From Nonomuraea cypriaca (GTDB lineage Bacteria; Actinomycetota; Actinomycetes; Streptosporangiales; Streptosporangiaceae): DNA of 64,000 nucleotides. Location: positions 1 to 64,000 of the forward strand of contig NZ_JADOGI010000010.1 of the NCBI RefSeq assembly GCF_015645445.1. The letters run 5' to 3'. Below, piece after piece: positions 16,790 through 28,396 of this stretch. The position numbers were made by a program, and so were the translations under genes. The notes under the pieces were generated by a model. It saw nothing but the letters and a program-made list of their open reading frames with translations, was not told the DNA's origin and searched no databases. Numbering within the stretch: position 1 is the stretch's first letter; the number at the start of each line of letters is the position of its first letter.

Positions 16790-18091
16790 GTGGAGAGCCT
16801 GTTCGATTCGGCGGCTGAAGAGGCCACCCCGCAGCCCCTCGCGGTGCGGATGCGCCCGCGCACGCTCGACGAGGTGATCGGTCAGCGGCACCTGCTCGGT
16901 CCTGGCACGCCGCTGCGGCGCCTGGTCGAGAGCGAGGCGCCCATGTCGCTGTTCCTGTGGGGCCCACCGGGCACCGGCAAGACCACGCTCGCCTACGTCG
17001 TCTCCAACGTCACCAAACGCCGGTTCGTCGAGATCTCCGCCGTCTCGGCGGGGGTGAAGGACGTGCGGGCGGCCATCGACAACGCCCGGCGCGAGCTGGG
17101 CATGACCGGCCGCCAGACCGTGCTGTTCGTCGACGAGGTGCACCGCTTCAACAAGGCCCAGCAGGACGCCCTGCTGCCAGCCGTGGAGAATCGCTGGGTC
17201 ACGTTCATCGGCGCCACCACGGAAAACCCGTTCTTCTCGGTCATCTCGCCGCTGCTGTCGCGCTCGCTGCTGCTCACGCTGGAGTCCCTGTCGGACGACG
17301 ACGTGCGCGCGGTGCTGGAACGCGCCGTGTCCGACCCGCGCGGCCTGGACGGGCGCGCCACGCTGGCCCCCGAGGCCCTGGAGCAACTCGTACGCCTCGC
17401 TGGCGGCGACGCGCGCAGGTCGCTGACCTACCTGGAGGCTGCCGCACTTCTGTCCGACGACATCGCCGTCGAGGTTGTGGAAAAGGCCGTCGACAAGGCC
17501 GCCGTACGTTATGACCGGCAGGGCGACCAGCACTACGACGTGATCAGCGCGTTCATCAAGTCGATGCGCGGATCCGACGCCGACGCCGCGCTGCACTACC
17601 TGGCCCGCATGATCGAAGCGGGGGAGGACCCGCGCTTCATCGCCCGCCGCATCGTCATCTTCGCCTCCGAGGACGTCGGCCTGGCCGACCCCACCTGCCT
17701 GCAGACGGCCGTGGCCGCCGCGCAGGCCGTGCAGCTCATCGGCCTGCCAGAGGGGCAGATCAACCTGGCGCACGCGGTCATCCACTGCGCCATGGCGCCC
17801 AAGTCCAACGCCGTCGTCAAGGCCATCGGCGCGGCGATCGGCGACGTGCGGCGCGGCCTCATCGGCCAGGTGCCCGGCCACCTGCGCGACGCCCACTACC
17901 CCGGGGCGGCCAAGCTCGGCCACGGCGACGGCTACAAATACCCCCACGACTTCGACCACGGGCTGGTGCGCCAGGACTACGCGCCCGAGCAGATCCGCGA
18001 TCGGCGCTACTACGAGCCCACCCGGCACGGCGCCGAGGCCCCGGTGGCCGACCGCTGGGCCAAGATCCGGGAATTCCTGCGGGGCTCCTGA
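16790..18091 (+). CDS. rarA: Replication-associated recombination protein RarA (MgsA)
   Basis: RarA is a AAA+ ATPase related to clamp loaders that acts at stalled replication forks. The 433-residue protein has Walker [10 protein letters not shown] near residue 63, Walker [12 protein letters not shown] near residue 116, sensor 1 GATTENPFF and the C-terminal MgsA helical domain with [19 protein letters not shown] and the HxYPG-like [22 protein letters not shown] 16790 is the likely start of a leaderless mRNA. The gene is preceded by the 49-bp repeat array and followed by a DUF948 gene pair and alaS, a common actinobacterial order. Confidence 0.93.
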   Translation: MESLFDSAAEEATPQPLAVRMRPRTLDEVIGQRHLLGPGTPLRRLVESEAPMSLFLWGPPGTGKTTLAYVVSNVTKRRFVEISAVSAGVKDVRAAIDNARRELGMTGRQTVLFVDEVHRFNKAQQDALLPAVENRWVTFIGATTENPFFSVISPLLSRSLLLTLESLSDDDVRAVLERAVSDPRGLDGRATLAPEALEQLVRLAGGDARRSLTYLEAAALLSDDIAVEVVEKAVDKAAVRYDRQGDQHYDVISAFIKSMRGSDADAALHYLARMIEAGEDPRFIARRIVIFASEDVGLADPTCLQTAVAAAQAVQLIGLPEGQINLAHAVIHCAMAPKSNAVVKAIGAAIGDVRRGLIGQVPGHLRDAHYPGAAKLGHGDGYKYPHDFDHGLVRQDYAPEQIRDRRYYEPTRHGAEAPVADRWAKIREFLRGS

Positions 18092-18337
18092 CGTCCCACC
18101 CGGGCGGGGAACGCGGACGCCCAGCCGGGGCAGGGGTGCTCATCGAGCCGGGCAACCACGGCCGGGGATCGGCTGGTGGGAGCCGGGTTCGCGGACGGTC
18201 CCCGGCTCGTGCGGGCGGGCATGGAAGTGCCGGACGCCGACGTGGCTGCCCGGCCGCGGGCGGCTTCGCCACTAACGTTGTCGTTCGAACGCGATAGGGT
18301 CATGCCGTTCCGGCCCAGGTACGAGGGAGATGAGCGG

Positions 18338-18712
18338 ATGCTTACCGCTGGAGAGGTCGCCGGGCTGATCGCCGCCACGGGCTGGATAGTCCTGGTCTGC
18401 GTTCTCGCCATGGTGCTCGTCAAGCTCGCCCGGCTGCTCACCGAGACCAGCAAGGCGGTCTCCGACCTGACCGACCGCCTGACGCCACTGCTCGACGACG
18501 TGAGCGTCACGGTCAACGAGACCAACAGGCAGTTGGTCGCCGTCGAGGCCATCGCCAAGGATGTCAAGCAGGTCAGCGCGCACGCGGCCAAGCTCAGCGC
18601 CGTGACGCAGACCATCTTCACCGGCCCGCTGATCAAGGTGTCGTCGCTCGGCTACGGCGTGCGGCGCGCCATCGAGTCGCGCAGGCCGCCCAAGGTGGGG
18701 CGGCCCAGATGA
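18338..18712 (+). CDS. DUF948 domain-containing membrane protein
   Basis: The 124-residue protein has one N-terminal membrane helix (residues about 7-30, GLIAATGWIVLVCVLAMVLV) followed by an amphipathic helical stretch (LLTETSKAVSDLTDRLTPLLDDV) typical of DUF948. The role is not known. ATG 18338 is chosen because GAGGGAG (18323-18329) lies eight bases upstream. Its TGA overlaps the next ATG by four bases, so it is coupled to the following small gene, and both precede alaS. Confidence 0.8.
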   Translation: MLTAGEVAGLIAATGWIVLVCVLAMVLVKLARLLTETSKAVSDLTDRLTPLLDDVSVTVNETNRQLVAVEAIAKDVKQVSAHAAKLSAVTQTIFTGPLIKVSSLGYGVRRAIESRRPPKVGRPR

Positions 18713-18939
18713 TCAGGCGGCTGTTCTACCTGTCGCTCGGCGCGTTCCTGACCTTCTGGGTGATGCGCAGGCTGCAGGCGCTCCACCCCGACCACCTCGC
18801 CCGCAGGACCGCACTCGGCGCGGCGGGGGTGCTCCGGCAGGTGAGAGACTTTACGCACGACGCGCTCGGCGAGGCCGCCGAGCGCGAAACGGAGTTGCGA
18901 GCACGCTTCGGGCTCGGCAACGCTGAAGACGACAACTGA
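18709..18939 (+). CDS. Small membrane-anchored protein upstream of alaS
   Basis: This 76-residue protein has one hydrophobic segment near residues 4-19 (RLFYLSLGAFLTFWVM), a basic middle and a charged C-terminus (EAAERETELRARFG). Proteins of this kind are found between DUF948 and alaS in other actinobacteria; no function is known to me. It overlaps the DUF948 gene by ATGA. Confidence 0.7.
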   Translation: MIRRLFYLSLGAFLTFWVMRRLQALHPDHLARRTALGAAGVLRQVRDFTHDALGEAAERETELRARFGLGNAEDDN

Positions 18940-18960
18940 CTAAAGCAAAGGATGGCCACC

Positions 18961-21636
<2,676 letters not shown>

Positions 21637-21646
21637 CTCGGCTGAC

Positions 21647-22126
21647 ATGAGGTTCGGTTCACGGATCGGTGTGGACGTCGGCTCCGTACGTGTCGGCGTG
21701 GCCCGCAGCGACCCTTCCGGGCTGCTGGCCACGCCCGTCGAGACCGTTCGGCGGGGCAAGGGCGACCTCGCCCGGATCGCCGCGATCGTCGCCGAGCACG
21801 AGGCGATCGAGGTCGTGGTCGGGTTGCCCACCTCGCTGTCCGGGCGCGAGGGGCAGGCGGCCACGCTGGCGCGTGAATTCGCCGTCCGCCTGGCCGCCCG
21901 GCTCGCCCCGACCCCGGTGCGGCTCTTCGACGAGCGGCTGACCACGGTCGCCGCCCAGCAGGGGCTGCGGGCCAGCGGCATGAAGGGCAAGAAGCAGCGG
22001 GGCGTCATCGACCAGGCGGCGGCGGTCGTGCTGCTGCAGGACGCGCTCGACTCGGAGCGCGTCACGGACAGACCACCAGGCAGGCCCGTCGAACCGCCCC
22101 CAGCGGCCGACGGACCTGCCTCATGA
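21647..22126 (+). CDS. ruvX: Putative pre-16S rRNA nuclease YqgF/RuvX
   Basis: The 159-residue protein is a RNase H-fold YqgF family member, implicated in 16S rRNA 5'-end maturation. It has the first catalytic aspartate in [14 protein letters not shown], the [13 protein letters not shown] loop, the second acidic site in [11 protein letters not shown], and a third at [15 protein letters not shown] proline-rich tail follows. ATG 21647 gives the standard start [13 protein letters not shown]. The stop overlaps the mltG start by four bases, the common alaS-ruvX-mltG layout. Confidence 0.92.
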   Translation: MRFGSRIGVDVGSVRVGVARSDPSGLLATPVETVRRGKGDLARIAAIVAEHEAIEVVVGLPTSLSGREGQAATLAREFAVRLAARLAPTPVRLFDERLTTVAAQQGLRASGMKGKKQRGVIDQAAAVVLLQDALDSERVTDRPPGRPVEPPPAADGPAS

Positions 22127-23409
22127 GCCGCCCGTCCGAAGACGAGGACGACGTCGGTGACGTGATCCCGTTCGGTGCCGCCGACGACGCACCCGACCCG
22201 GCGTCGGAATCACCCGGCACGGCACACTCCGCTTCGGAACGCGCCGCACCCGGTGAGCCAGAAGGAGAGCCTGCGGGTGAGTCCGAGGCGGAGCCGGTCG
22301 ATGGAGAGCCGGCCGCAGCGGGTGAGCTCGGAGCGGAGCCGGTCGATGGGCGGGCGGAGGTCGTTCCTGTGCCCGCGCGGCGGGCGGTGCGCAAGGCCGC
22401 GCTGCTGACCGGTGGTCTGGCCATCTCGCTGCTGGCTCTCGGGGCCGGGGTGTTCGCGGTGCTCAGGCCGTACATCAGTCCTGAGGACTACGAAGGGACC
22501 GGGAGCGGCGCCGTGACGGTCAGGATCGCGCCCGGTTCGAGCGCGGAGGCCATCGGCTTCACGCTGGCCGACGCGGGGGTGGTGGCGAGCGCGCGGTCGT
22601 TCGTACGGGCGACGGAGGACCGGGCGGTGGCCGACCGGCTGCGGCCGGGCCACTACCGGCTGCGCAAGGGCATGGCGGCCGCGGCGGCGCTCGACCTGCT
22701 GCTCAAGCCCGCGTCCAAGGTCGTACGGCGGGTCACCGTGCCCGAGGGCATGCGCGTGAGCGAGGTGCTGGCACGCCTCGCCATGCAGGCCGCGCTGCCG
22801 CTCAAGGAGCTCCAGAACGTCGACAAGGCCCTCGTCGGCCTGCCTGACTACGCCCGGGGCCTCGAAGGCTTCCTGTTCCCGGCGACGTACGAGATCGAGC
22901 CGGGGGACACGGCCGTGGACGTGCTCGCGGCGATGGTGGAGCGCTTCGGCGCCGCGGCCCGGCAGATGGACCTGAAGGAACAGGCCGCGCGGGTGCGTCT
23001 GACCCCGCTGGAGGCCGTCACCGTCGCCAGCATGATCCAGGCCGAGGGCGGCACCGACGGCGACTATCCGAAGATCGCCAGAGTCATCTACAACCGGCTT
23101 CAGCGGGGCACTCCGCTGGAGATCGACAGTACCGTCTTGTACGCACAGAACCGCCGGACCCTGAGGGTTACGGAGAGCGACACAAAGGTTGACTCACCGT
23201 ACAACACCTATCGCCACAAAGGGCTGCCGCCAGGGCCTATCGCCAATCCCGGCGAGAAGGCGCTGATGGCGGCCTTGAACCCCGCAGAGGGGGATTGGCA
23301 TTGGTTTGTAACGACGGATCCGGCGCATAGAATCACCAAATTCACCAACAAAGAGAGCGAGTTCGTGAGATACCGGGAAGAGTTGAACAAGAACCTCGGG
23401 ACGAGCTGA
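22123..23409 (+). CDS. mltG: Endolytic murein transglycosylase MltG (paralogue 1)
   Basis: MltG cleaves nascent glycan strands and acts as a terminator of peptidoglycan polymerisation at the membrane. The 428-residue protein has a long acidic, Pro/Ala/Glu-rich cytosolic N-terminus (residues 1-85), a membrane helix near residues 92-112, a LysM-like region, and the YceG catalytic domain with [11 protein letters not shown] carrying the catalytic Glu, [12 protein letters not shown] and [11 protein letters not shown]. It is coupled to ruvX by ATGA. A second full-length copy starts 211 bases downstream. Confidence 0.92.
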   Translation: MSRPSEDEDDVGDVIPFGAADDAPDPASESPGTAHSASERAAPGEPEGEPAGESEAEPVDGEPAAAGELGAEPVDGRAEVVPVPARRAVRKAALLTGGLAISLLALGAGVFAVLRPYISPEDYEGTGSGAVTVRIAPGSSAEAIGFTLADAGVVASARSFVRATEDRAVADRLRPGHYRLRKGMAAAAALDLLLKPASKVVRRVTVPEGMRVSEVLARLAMQAALPLKELQNVDKALVGLPDYARGLEGFLFPATYEIEPGDTAVDVLAAMVERFGAAARQMDLKEQAARVRLTPLEAVTVASMIQAEGGTDGDYPKIARVIYNRLQRGTPLEIDSTVLYAQNRRTLRVTESDTKVDSPYNTYRHKGLPPGPIANPGEKALMAALNPAEGDWHWFVTTDPAHRITKFTNKESEFVRYREELNKNLGTS

Positions 23410-23620
23410 TGTTCGACGGGACCACGCCTGTCCCCGCGCAAAAGCCCCAAAACGGGGCACGCGCTCTCTTTCCGTCCCCTAGCATGGCTACCCAGAGTGA
23501 TCTCCGCTGGCCATCGGAGCATGTCCGGCGGATCCCCCAGTTCCGCTCGGTAACTCCAGCCGGTTGGGCGCATTCGCTTGACGCCTGGCCGGCCGTACCG
23601 GGAGATTGGCCAGCGAACCT

Positions 23621-24778
23621 ATGAACGATCTCGATCTGAACACCCTGCTCGGCGCCGAGGACGACGAAGGTCAGACGCGGCGCCGCACCCGAGGCTCCGG
23701 TAAACGCGGCAGCGGCCGCAGGCGGCGCAGGCGCCGCAACCGGGGCGGATTCGTGGCGCCGCTGCTCGCCTTCATCATCCTGGCGGGCATCATCGGCAGC
23801 GGCGGCTACTACGGCTACCACTGGCTCAACGACGCACTCGTCCCTGACGACTTCACCGGTCAGGGCAAGGGCGAGGTCGTCATCGAGATCAAGGACGGCC
23901 AGAGCGCCTCGGACGTGGCACTGGAGCTGGAGCGGCAGGGGGTCGTGGCCAGCGCCAGAGCGTTCACCAACGCCATCGGCAACGCCGGCAAGAGCGCCTC
24001 ACTGCAGCCCGGCGAGTACAAGATGCGCAAGCAGATGTCGGCGGCCAACGCGGTGACGATGCTCAACCCCGAGAGCCGGCTGCTCGCCAAGGTGACGATC
24101 AAGGAGGGCCTGCGTCTGTCCGTCACCTTGTCCACGCTCGCGGAGGAGACAGGCAAGCCCGTCGAGGAGTTCACCGCGGCGGCCAAGGACGTCGGCGAGT
24201 TCGACCTGCCGTCCTACGCCAGGAACAAGCTGGAGGGCTACGCCTTCCCGGCCACGTACGAGTTCCAGCCCAAGACCACCCCGGCGGAGATGCTGGCGGC
24301 GATGGTCAAGCGGTTCAACCAGACGGCGGAGAGCGCGGACCTCCAGGGCGGCGCCAAGGATCTCGGCCGCACGCCGCACGAGATCATGGTCATCGCCAGC
24401 ATCGTGCAGGCTGAGGGCGGTCGGTACGAGGACATGCCGAAGATCGCCCGCGTCATCTACAACCGGCTCGACCACAAGCCGCCCATGAGGCTCAGGATGG
24501 ACAGCACGGTCTTCTACGGCCTGGGCACGTACGGCACCGCGGCCACGAACGCGGACCTGGAGAGCGACTCCAAGTACAACACGTACAAGTTCGACGGCCT
24601 GCCGCCCGGCCCGATCTCCAACCCGGGCGACCACGCCATCGAGGCCGCGCTCAACCCGGCCAAGGGCGACTGGCTCTACTTCGTCGCCACCGACCCGAAG
24701 AGCAACGTCACGAAGTTCGCCACCACCGAAGCGGAATTCCAGGTGCTCCTGAACGAGTACCGCGCCAACGGCGGGTGA
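23621..24778 (+). CDS. mltG: Endolytic murein transglycosylase MltG (paralogue 2)
   Basis: This 385-residue protein repeats the plan of its neighbour: a charged Arg/Gly-rich N-terminus (RKRGSGRRRRRRRNR-like), one membrane helix near residues 43-64, and a YceG domain with [23 protein letters not shown] and GLPPGPISNPGDHA. Catalytic and substrate-loop residues are intact in both copies. ATG 23621 gives a plausible N-terminus, but the nearest GGGAG is 16 bases away, so the start is uncertain. The 211-base gap before it suggests its own promoter. Tandem mltG genes imply subfunctionalisation, perhaps vegetative versus developmental growth (inference). Confidence 0.88.
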   Translation: MNDLDLNTLLGAEDDEGQTRRRTRGSGKRGSGRRRRRRRNRGGFVAPLLAFIILAGIIGSGGYYGYHWLNDALVPDDFTGQGKGEVVIEIKDGQSASDVALELERQGVVASARAFTNAIGNAGKSASLQPGEYKMRKQMSAANAVTMLNPESRLLAKVTIKEGLRLSVTLSTLAEETGKPVEEFTAAAKDVGEFDLPSYARNKLEGYAFPATYEFQPKTTPAEMLAAMVKRFNQTAESADLQGGAKDLGRTPHEIMVIASIVQAEGGRYEDMPKIARVIYNRLDHKPPMRLRMDSTVFYGLGTYGTAATNADLESDSKYNTYKFDGLPPGPISNPGDHAIEAALNPAKGDWLYFVATDPKSNVTKFATTEAEFQVLLNEYRANGG

Positions 24779-25154
24779 CTGTCCAGGCCGGTCCCCCTTC
24801 GGTGGTCCGGCCGGTGCGTGCCCGACCCTTTTCTCAGTTTTACGGCGGAGCACGGCGGGCACCTCCCGCCGCCGCGGGGAACCGCCTGTCCAAGGGACGC
24901 TCCTCCGGCGGCGGGCCGTCCCGCCGCGACGCGCGCACCGTGGGCCGTCCGGGTGGTGCGGTCCGTCGGCCGCGCCCGCCCCCATCGATCGTCAGCCGGA
25001 GCCGGACACGCCGCCCCTATGGGCCGGGACAGCCGTCCCGACTGGCCGAGGTTGGACGCGCGTCCATCGGGCGGCGGCGGACACGCCCCTATCGGGCGGG
25101 GTCGGATAGTTGCCGGGGTTGGCGATAGGGTCTTGCTGTTTGGAAGGAGTGCGG
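24779..25154. other. GC-rich intergenic region between mltG and aroE
   Basis: No gene is seen. Just after mltG there is a short GGCCGG/CCGGCC inverted repeat (24786-24812) that may be a weak terminator. Closer to aroE, two near-copies of GGACACGCC...CCCTAT...GGGC (starting near 25005 and 25079) form an imperfect direct repeat. GGAAGGAG (25142-25149) is the aroE ribosome site. Confidence 0.5.
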
Positions 25155-26018
25155 ATGCGGGCTGCGGTGATGGGGTCGCCCATCGCTCATTCGCTCTCGC
25201 CCTACCTGCACCGGGCCGCCTACCAGGCGATGAGGCTCGACGGGTGGAGTTACGAGGCGTTCGAGTGCGACGAGGCGCGACTGCCGGGACTGCTGGCGGA
25301 GTTGGCGCCCGTGCGCGGGCAGGCTCCCGGCGGCGATGACGACCGGGCGTGGGCGGGACTGTCACTGACCATGCCGCTCAAGCGCGCCGTGCTCCCGCTG
25401 CTCGACACCGTCTCCGAGCCGGCCGTCGAGGTCGGCGGGGCCAACACCGTGGTGTTCCGCGACGGGCTGCGCCACGGCTACAACACCGACGTCTACGGCA
25501 TCGAGCAGGCGCTGGCCGAGGCCGGGGTGCCGGCGCCGCGGTCGGCCGCCGTGCTGGGCGGCGGGGCCACGGCCGCCTCCGCGCTGGCCGCGCTGCGCGA
25601 CCTCGGGCTGTTCTCGGCGACGCTGCTGGTGCGCGATCCCAGCCGGGCGGGGGAGACGGCCGAGGTGGCCGAACGGCTGGGCATGGCACTGGCGGTGGAG
25701 ACGTTCGACGAACTCGAGGCGCTGACACGCGTGGACCTGGTGGTGTCCACGCTGCCCGGTGGGGCGGCCGACGCCTTCGCCGACCGCCTCGCCCAGGCGC
25801 CGGCGCTCTTCGACGTCATCTACTCGCCCTGGCCGACCAGCGCGGCGGCGGCCGTCCTGGCCGCGGGCGGCACCGTGGTCGGAGGGTTCGAGATGCTGCT
25901 GCACCAGGCGGTGCGTCAGGTGGAGCTGATGACCGGACGGACGGATGTGCCGGTGGAGGCCATGCGGGCGGCTGGAGAGGCCGAGATCCTCAGGCGCTCG
26001 GCCAGTCGAACGGGTTGA
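25155..26018 (+). CDS. aroE: Shikimate dehydrogenase
   Basis: AroE reduces 3-dehydroshikimate to shikimate with NADPH in aromatic amino acid synthesis. The 287-residue protein shows the substrate motif MGSPIAHSLSPYLHR, the catalytic lysine in SLTMPLKRAVLP, GGANTVVF, NTDVYGIEQAL, the nucleotide-binding AVLGGGATAASALAAL, and the C-terminal GGFEMLLHQAVRQVELMTG. ATG 25155 has GGAAGGAG five bases upstream; the GTG at 25149 lies inside that site. The 3' end overlaps the convergent vapC-like gene by 29 bases. Confidence 0.93.
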   Translation: MRAAVMGSPIAHSLSPYLHRAAYQAMRLDGWSYEAFECDEARLPGLLAELAPVRGQAPGGDDDRAWAGLSLTMPLKRAVLPLLDTVSEPAVEVGGANTVVFRDGLRHGYNTDVYGIEQALAEAGVPAPRSAAVLGGGATAASALAALRDLGLFSATLLVRDPSRAGETAEVAERLGMALAVETFDELEALTRVDLVVSTLPGGAADAFADRLAQAPALFDVIYSPWPTSAAAAVLAAGGTVVGGFEMLLHQAVRQVELMTGRTDVPVEAMRAAGEAEILRRSASRTG

Positions 26019-26409
26019 TCGTTTTCACGTCGAGCCCCGTGAAGTCCTTCACGTTGCGGGTCACGAGAATCGAGTCGTGCGCGCGGGCGGTGGCGGCGAT
26101 GAGGCCGTCGACGATCGGGAGCGGCCGCATGGCCTGCATCCGCCCCCATTCCTCGGCCACGGCGGCGGTGACGGGCAGGACCCTCGTCCGGAACTCGTGA
26201 TGGAGACGATCCAGCCAGGACTCGTAGCCGCCTGCCCGCATGGGGTCGCGGCGTCGTAGCAGCTCGACGCCCTTGCGGATCTCGCCGAACACCATGACGC
26301 TCACGTAAAGATTGGGCCCGGAGATGGTGTCGAGCCACGCCTGCACGCCGTCGTCCCTGGTGCGCTTGGTCATCTCCGACACGACGTTGGTGTCGAGAAC
26401 GTAGCTCAC
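25990..26409 (-). CDS. vapC: PIN-domain ribonuclease toxin (VapC-like)
   Basis: The 139-residue protein is a PIN-fold endoribonuclease, the toxin of a type II pair. Acidic active-site residues are visible: D6 (VLDTNVVSE), E43 (FGEIRKG), D101 (IVDGLIAATA) and D122 (RNVKDF). VapC proteins typically cut tRNA or rRNA. The start overlaps the antitoxin stop by four bases. The 3' end runs 29 bases into aroE on the opposite strand, which is unusual for a housekeeping neighbour and fits insertion of the pair next to aroE. Confidence 0.9.
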   Translation of the reverse strand: MSYVLDTNVVSEMTKRTRDDGVQAWLDTISGPNLYVSVMVFGEIRKGVELLRRRDPMRAGGYESWLDRLHHEFRTRVLPVTAAVAEEWGRMQAMRPLPIVDGLIAATARAHDSILVTRNVKDFTGLDVKTINPFDWPSA

Positions 26410-26687
26410 TCCCCGGCCTCGAAGCCGATGTCCCGCGTCTCGGTGCTCTTGTCGCGGGTGAGGTCGAGCTCGCTCAGGTCAGGGCCCGAGAGCAGGAACT
26501 CCTTGAAGTCGGGCTGCCGGCCCTTGAGCTGACGGTATTCCTCCATGTCGAGGATCACCGCCACATCATGCCCGTGCCTGGTGACGATCTGCGGTCCCTC
26601 GTCGTGGGCCCGCCGAACCACTTCGCTGAATCGCTGTTTCGCTTCCTGTAGTTGCCATTTGCTCTCTTCAACCTGTTCTACGGTCAT
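26406..26687 (-). CDS. Antitoxin of the Phd/YefM type
   Basis: The 93-residue protein has the Phd/YefM N-terminal DNA-binding fold (WQLQEAKQRFSEVVRRA, GPQIVTRHGHDVAVILDMEEY) and a variable acidic C-terminus that would wrap the PIN toxin. It lies directly upstream of the toxin with an ATGA-type overlap. AAGGAGGG lies upstream of ATG 26687. An inverted repeat over the promoter is the likely self-regulation site. Confidence 0.88.
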   Translation of the reverse strand: MTVEQVEESKWQLQEAKQRFSEVVRRAHDEGPQIVTRHGHDVAVILDMEEYRQLKGRQPDFKEFLLSGPDLSELDLTRDKSTETRDIGFEAGE

Positions 26688-26696
26688 ACGCCCTCC

Positions 26697-26717
26697 TTCT
26701 GTCTATTCTGGACAGAA
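26697..26717. promoter_or_regulatory. Inverted repeat upstream of the toxin-antitoxin operon
   Basis: TTCTGTC (26697-26703) and GACAGAA (26711-26717) form a perfect 7-bp inverted repeat with a 7-base spacer, ten bases upstream of the antitoxin gene. Antitoxins of this class repress their own operon, so this is a likely operator. Confidence 0.55.
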
Positions 26718-27015
26718 GTTTATCGGAGGGACCTTGGCCAGCGGGGATGATTCGAGGAAGCTTCGTGGTTGTGGTAATGTAGCTCTCTGATCGGTCCGGC
26801 ATGCCTTGCTGGACGCGCAAGCGGAGGTCTCCTCCCACCTGAGTCGCCGAAAGGTGGCCGGGTCCAGGATCACGCCGGACTACTCCGGGGAGCTCGAGGC
26901 CACGAAAGCCACAGAGCTCAGTGGCCCCGCATGCGCGACGTGCGGGGCTTTTCGCGTTCAGGCGCGATGCTCCCGGCACGACGAGCACGTAGGGATCGCA
27001 AACCTAGGAGGCCCC
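26718..27015 (+). promoter_or_regulatory. infC leader region
   Basis: This leader between the divergent toxin-antitoxin operon and infC carries no convincing gene. It includes a hairpin closed by two GAGCTC palindromes (26890-26895 with 26914-26919) and then an 8-bp GCCCCGCA/TGCGGGGC stem followed by TTTT (26924-26952). TAATGT (26775-26780) is a possible minus-10 box. The layout suggests transcription attenuation of the ribosomal protein operon. Confidence 0.5.
26924..26952 (+). terminator. Attenuator-like intrinsic terminator in the infC leader
   Basis: An 8-bp perfect stem GCCCCGCA/TGCGGGGC with a 9-base loop is directly followed by TTTT. It lies 64 bases before the infC start, so it would act as a conditional terminator rather than an end-of-gene terminator. 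Confidence 0.6.
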
Positions 27016-27603
27016 ATCAGCACTGAGCCCCGCATCAACGAGCGTATCCGAGTTCCCGAGGTTCGCCTCGTGGGCCCGAACGGCGAGCAGGTCGGCATCG
27101 TCTCCATTCACGACGCGCTGAAGCTCGCCCAAGAGGCCGACCTCGACCTCGTCGAGGTCGCGGCCACGGCTCGACCGCCCGTGTGCAAGCTCATGGACTA
27201 CGGCAAGTTCAAGTACGAGTCCGCGATGAAGGCGCGCGAGGCGCGCAAGAATCAGGCGCACACGATCATCAAGGAGATCAAGCTCCGGCCGAAGATCGAC
27301 CCGCACGACTACGAGACCAAGAAGGGTCACGTGGTGCGGTTCCTCAAGGCGGGGGACAAGGTCAAAGTCACGATCATGTTCCGTGGACGCGAGCAGTCCC
27401 GGCCCGAACTCGGGTTCCGGCTGCTGCAGCGGCTCGCGGACGACGTCCAGGAGCTCGGCTTCGTGGAGTCGCACGCCAAGCAGGACGGCCGTAACATGAT
27501 CATGGTGATCGGTCCGCACAAGAAGAAGGCCGAGGCCAAGGCCGAAAAGGCCGCCGCCAAGGCACAGCGTGGCGGCGAGGAGCCTTCCGAACAGGAAGCG
27601 TGA
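27016..27603 (+). CDS. infC: Translation initiation factor IF-3 with ATC start codon
   Basis: IF-3 keeps 30S subunits free and checks start-codon pairing. The predicted 195-residue protein starts [19 protein letters not shown], the usual first residues, and has the linker and C-terminal domain ([21 protein letters not shown]) plus a Lys/Ala/Glu tail. No ATG, GTG or TTG lies at the expected start; ATC 27016 follows AGGAGG (27006-27011) by four bases. Use of AUU/AUC-type starts for infC is known in bacteria and allows IF-3 to repress its own synthesis. rpmI and rplT follow. Confidence 0.93.
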   Translation: MSTEPRINERIRVPEVRLVGPNGEQVGIVSIHDALKLAQEADLDLVEVAATARPPVCKLMDYGKFKYESAMKAREARKNQAHTIIKEIKLRPKIDPHDYETKKGHVVRFLKAGDKVKVTIMFRGREQSRPELGFRLLQRLADDVQELGFVESHAKQDGRNMIMVIGPHKKKAEAKAEKAAAKAQRGGEEPSEQEA

Positions 27604-27721
27604 CCCGCGGTTGGGGTTAGCCTTACAGGACCCCAGCGGCCACCGGCAGACGAAGACGCCGACCGGGCCGGCCAGCACCGGCCCGGCCATCGGCACGACC
27701 GAAACGAGGAGAGACGGCGAC

Positions 27722-27916
27722 ATGCCGAAGATGAAGACGCACAGCGGTGCGAAGAAGCGGTTCCGGGTCACCGGCTCCGGCAAGATCAAGCGCCGCCGTG
27801 CCAACCGCGCGCACTACAACGAGTGGAAGTCGTCCACGCTGACGCGCCGTCTCAAGAACGAGGTCGTCCTTTCCGACGCAGACTCAAAGAAGATCAAGAA
27901 GCTGCTCGCCAAGTAG
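27722..27916 (+). CDS. rpmI: Large ribosomal subunit protein bL35
   Basis: The 64-residue basic protein starts [14 protein letters not shown] and ends with KKIKKLLAK, matching bL35 over its full length. It binds 23S rRNA. A GAGGAGAG ribosome site lies about ten bases upstream. It sits in the conserved infC-rpmI-rplT operon, 118 bases after infC and 24 bases before rplT. Confidence 0.97.
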   Translation: MPKMKTHSGAKKRFRVTGSGKIKRRRANRAHYNEWKSSTLTRRLKNEVVLSDADSKKIKKLLAK

Positions 27917-27940
27917 CGCGAACCCCCGGGGAGATAGAAC

Positions 27941-28324
27941 ATGGCACGCGTGAAGCGGGCGCTCAACGCCAAGAAGAAGCGCAAGGTCGTCCTCGCGAGG
28001 GCGAGCGGTTACCGTGGCCAGCGGTCGCGGCTGTACCGCAAGGCCAAGGAGCAGATGCTCCACTCGATGACGTACGCCTACCGGGACCGCAAGGACCGTA
28101 AGGGTGCGTTCCGCCGTCTGTGGATCCAGCGGATCAACGCCGCCGCCCGCCAGAACGGCATGACCTACAACCGCCTGATCCAGGGTCTGCGTCTGGCCAA
28201 CATCGAGGTCGACCGCAAGATCCTGGCCGACCTCGCGGTCAACGACAGCCAGACCTTCGCCACGCTCGTCGAGGCCGCCAAGAAGGCGCTCCCGGCGAAC
28301 GTGAACGCTCCGGCCGCGAGCTGA
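27941..28324 (+). CDS. rplT: Large ribosomal subunit protein bL20
   Basis: The 127-residue protein has the full bL20 sequence: [29 protein letters not shown], and [13 protein letters not shown]. It is an early-assembly 23S rRNA-binding protein and in some bacteria represses the infC operon. A GGGGAGA ribosome site precedes ATG 27941. A terminator follows 18 bases after the stop. Confidence 0.97.
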   Translation: MARVKRALNAKKKRKVVLARASGYRGQRSRLYRKAKEQMLHSMTYAYRDRKDRKGAFRRLWIQRINAAARQNGMTYNRLIQGLRLANIEVDRKILADLAVNDSQTFATLVEAAKKALPANVNAPAAS

Positions 28325-28343
28325 AGCACTTTGCCTTGACCGA

Positions 28344-28370
28344 GGGCCCACCGATGACGGTGGGCCCTTT
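28344..28370 (+). terminator. Intrinsic terminator of the infC-rpmI-rplT operon
   Basis: A 10-bp stem GGGCCCACCG/CGGTGGGCCC with a four-base loop (ATGA) is followed by TTT. It starts 20 bases after the rplT stop. Confidence 0.85.
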
Positions 28371-28396
28371 GCTGTATGCACCACAGGGGGACGAGG

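Noticed and set aside
26806-27015. 70-residue N-terminal extension of IF-3
   Set aside because: Its codons run through the attenuator hairpin, it has no similarity to IF-3, and AGGAGG sits right before the ATC start of the conserved protein.
28376-28396. ATG 28376 as the start of the methyltransferase gene
   Set aside because: It directly follows the rplT terminator and lacks a ribosome site; ATG 28397 fits better.
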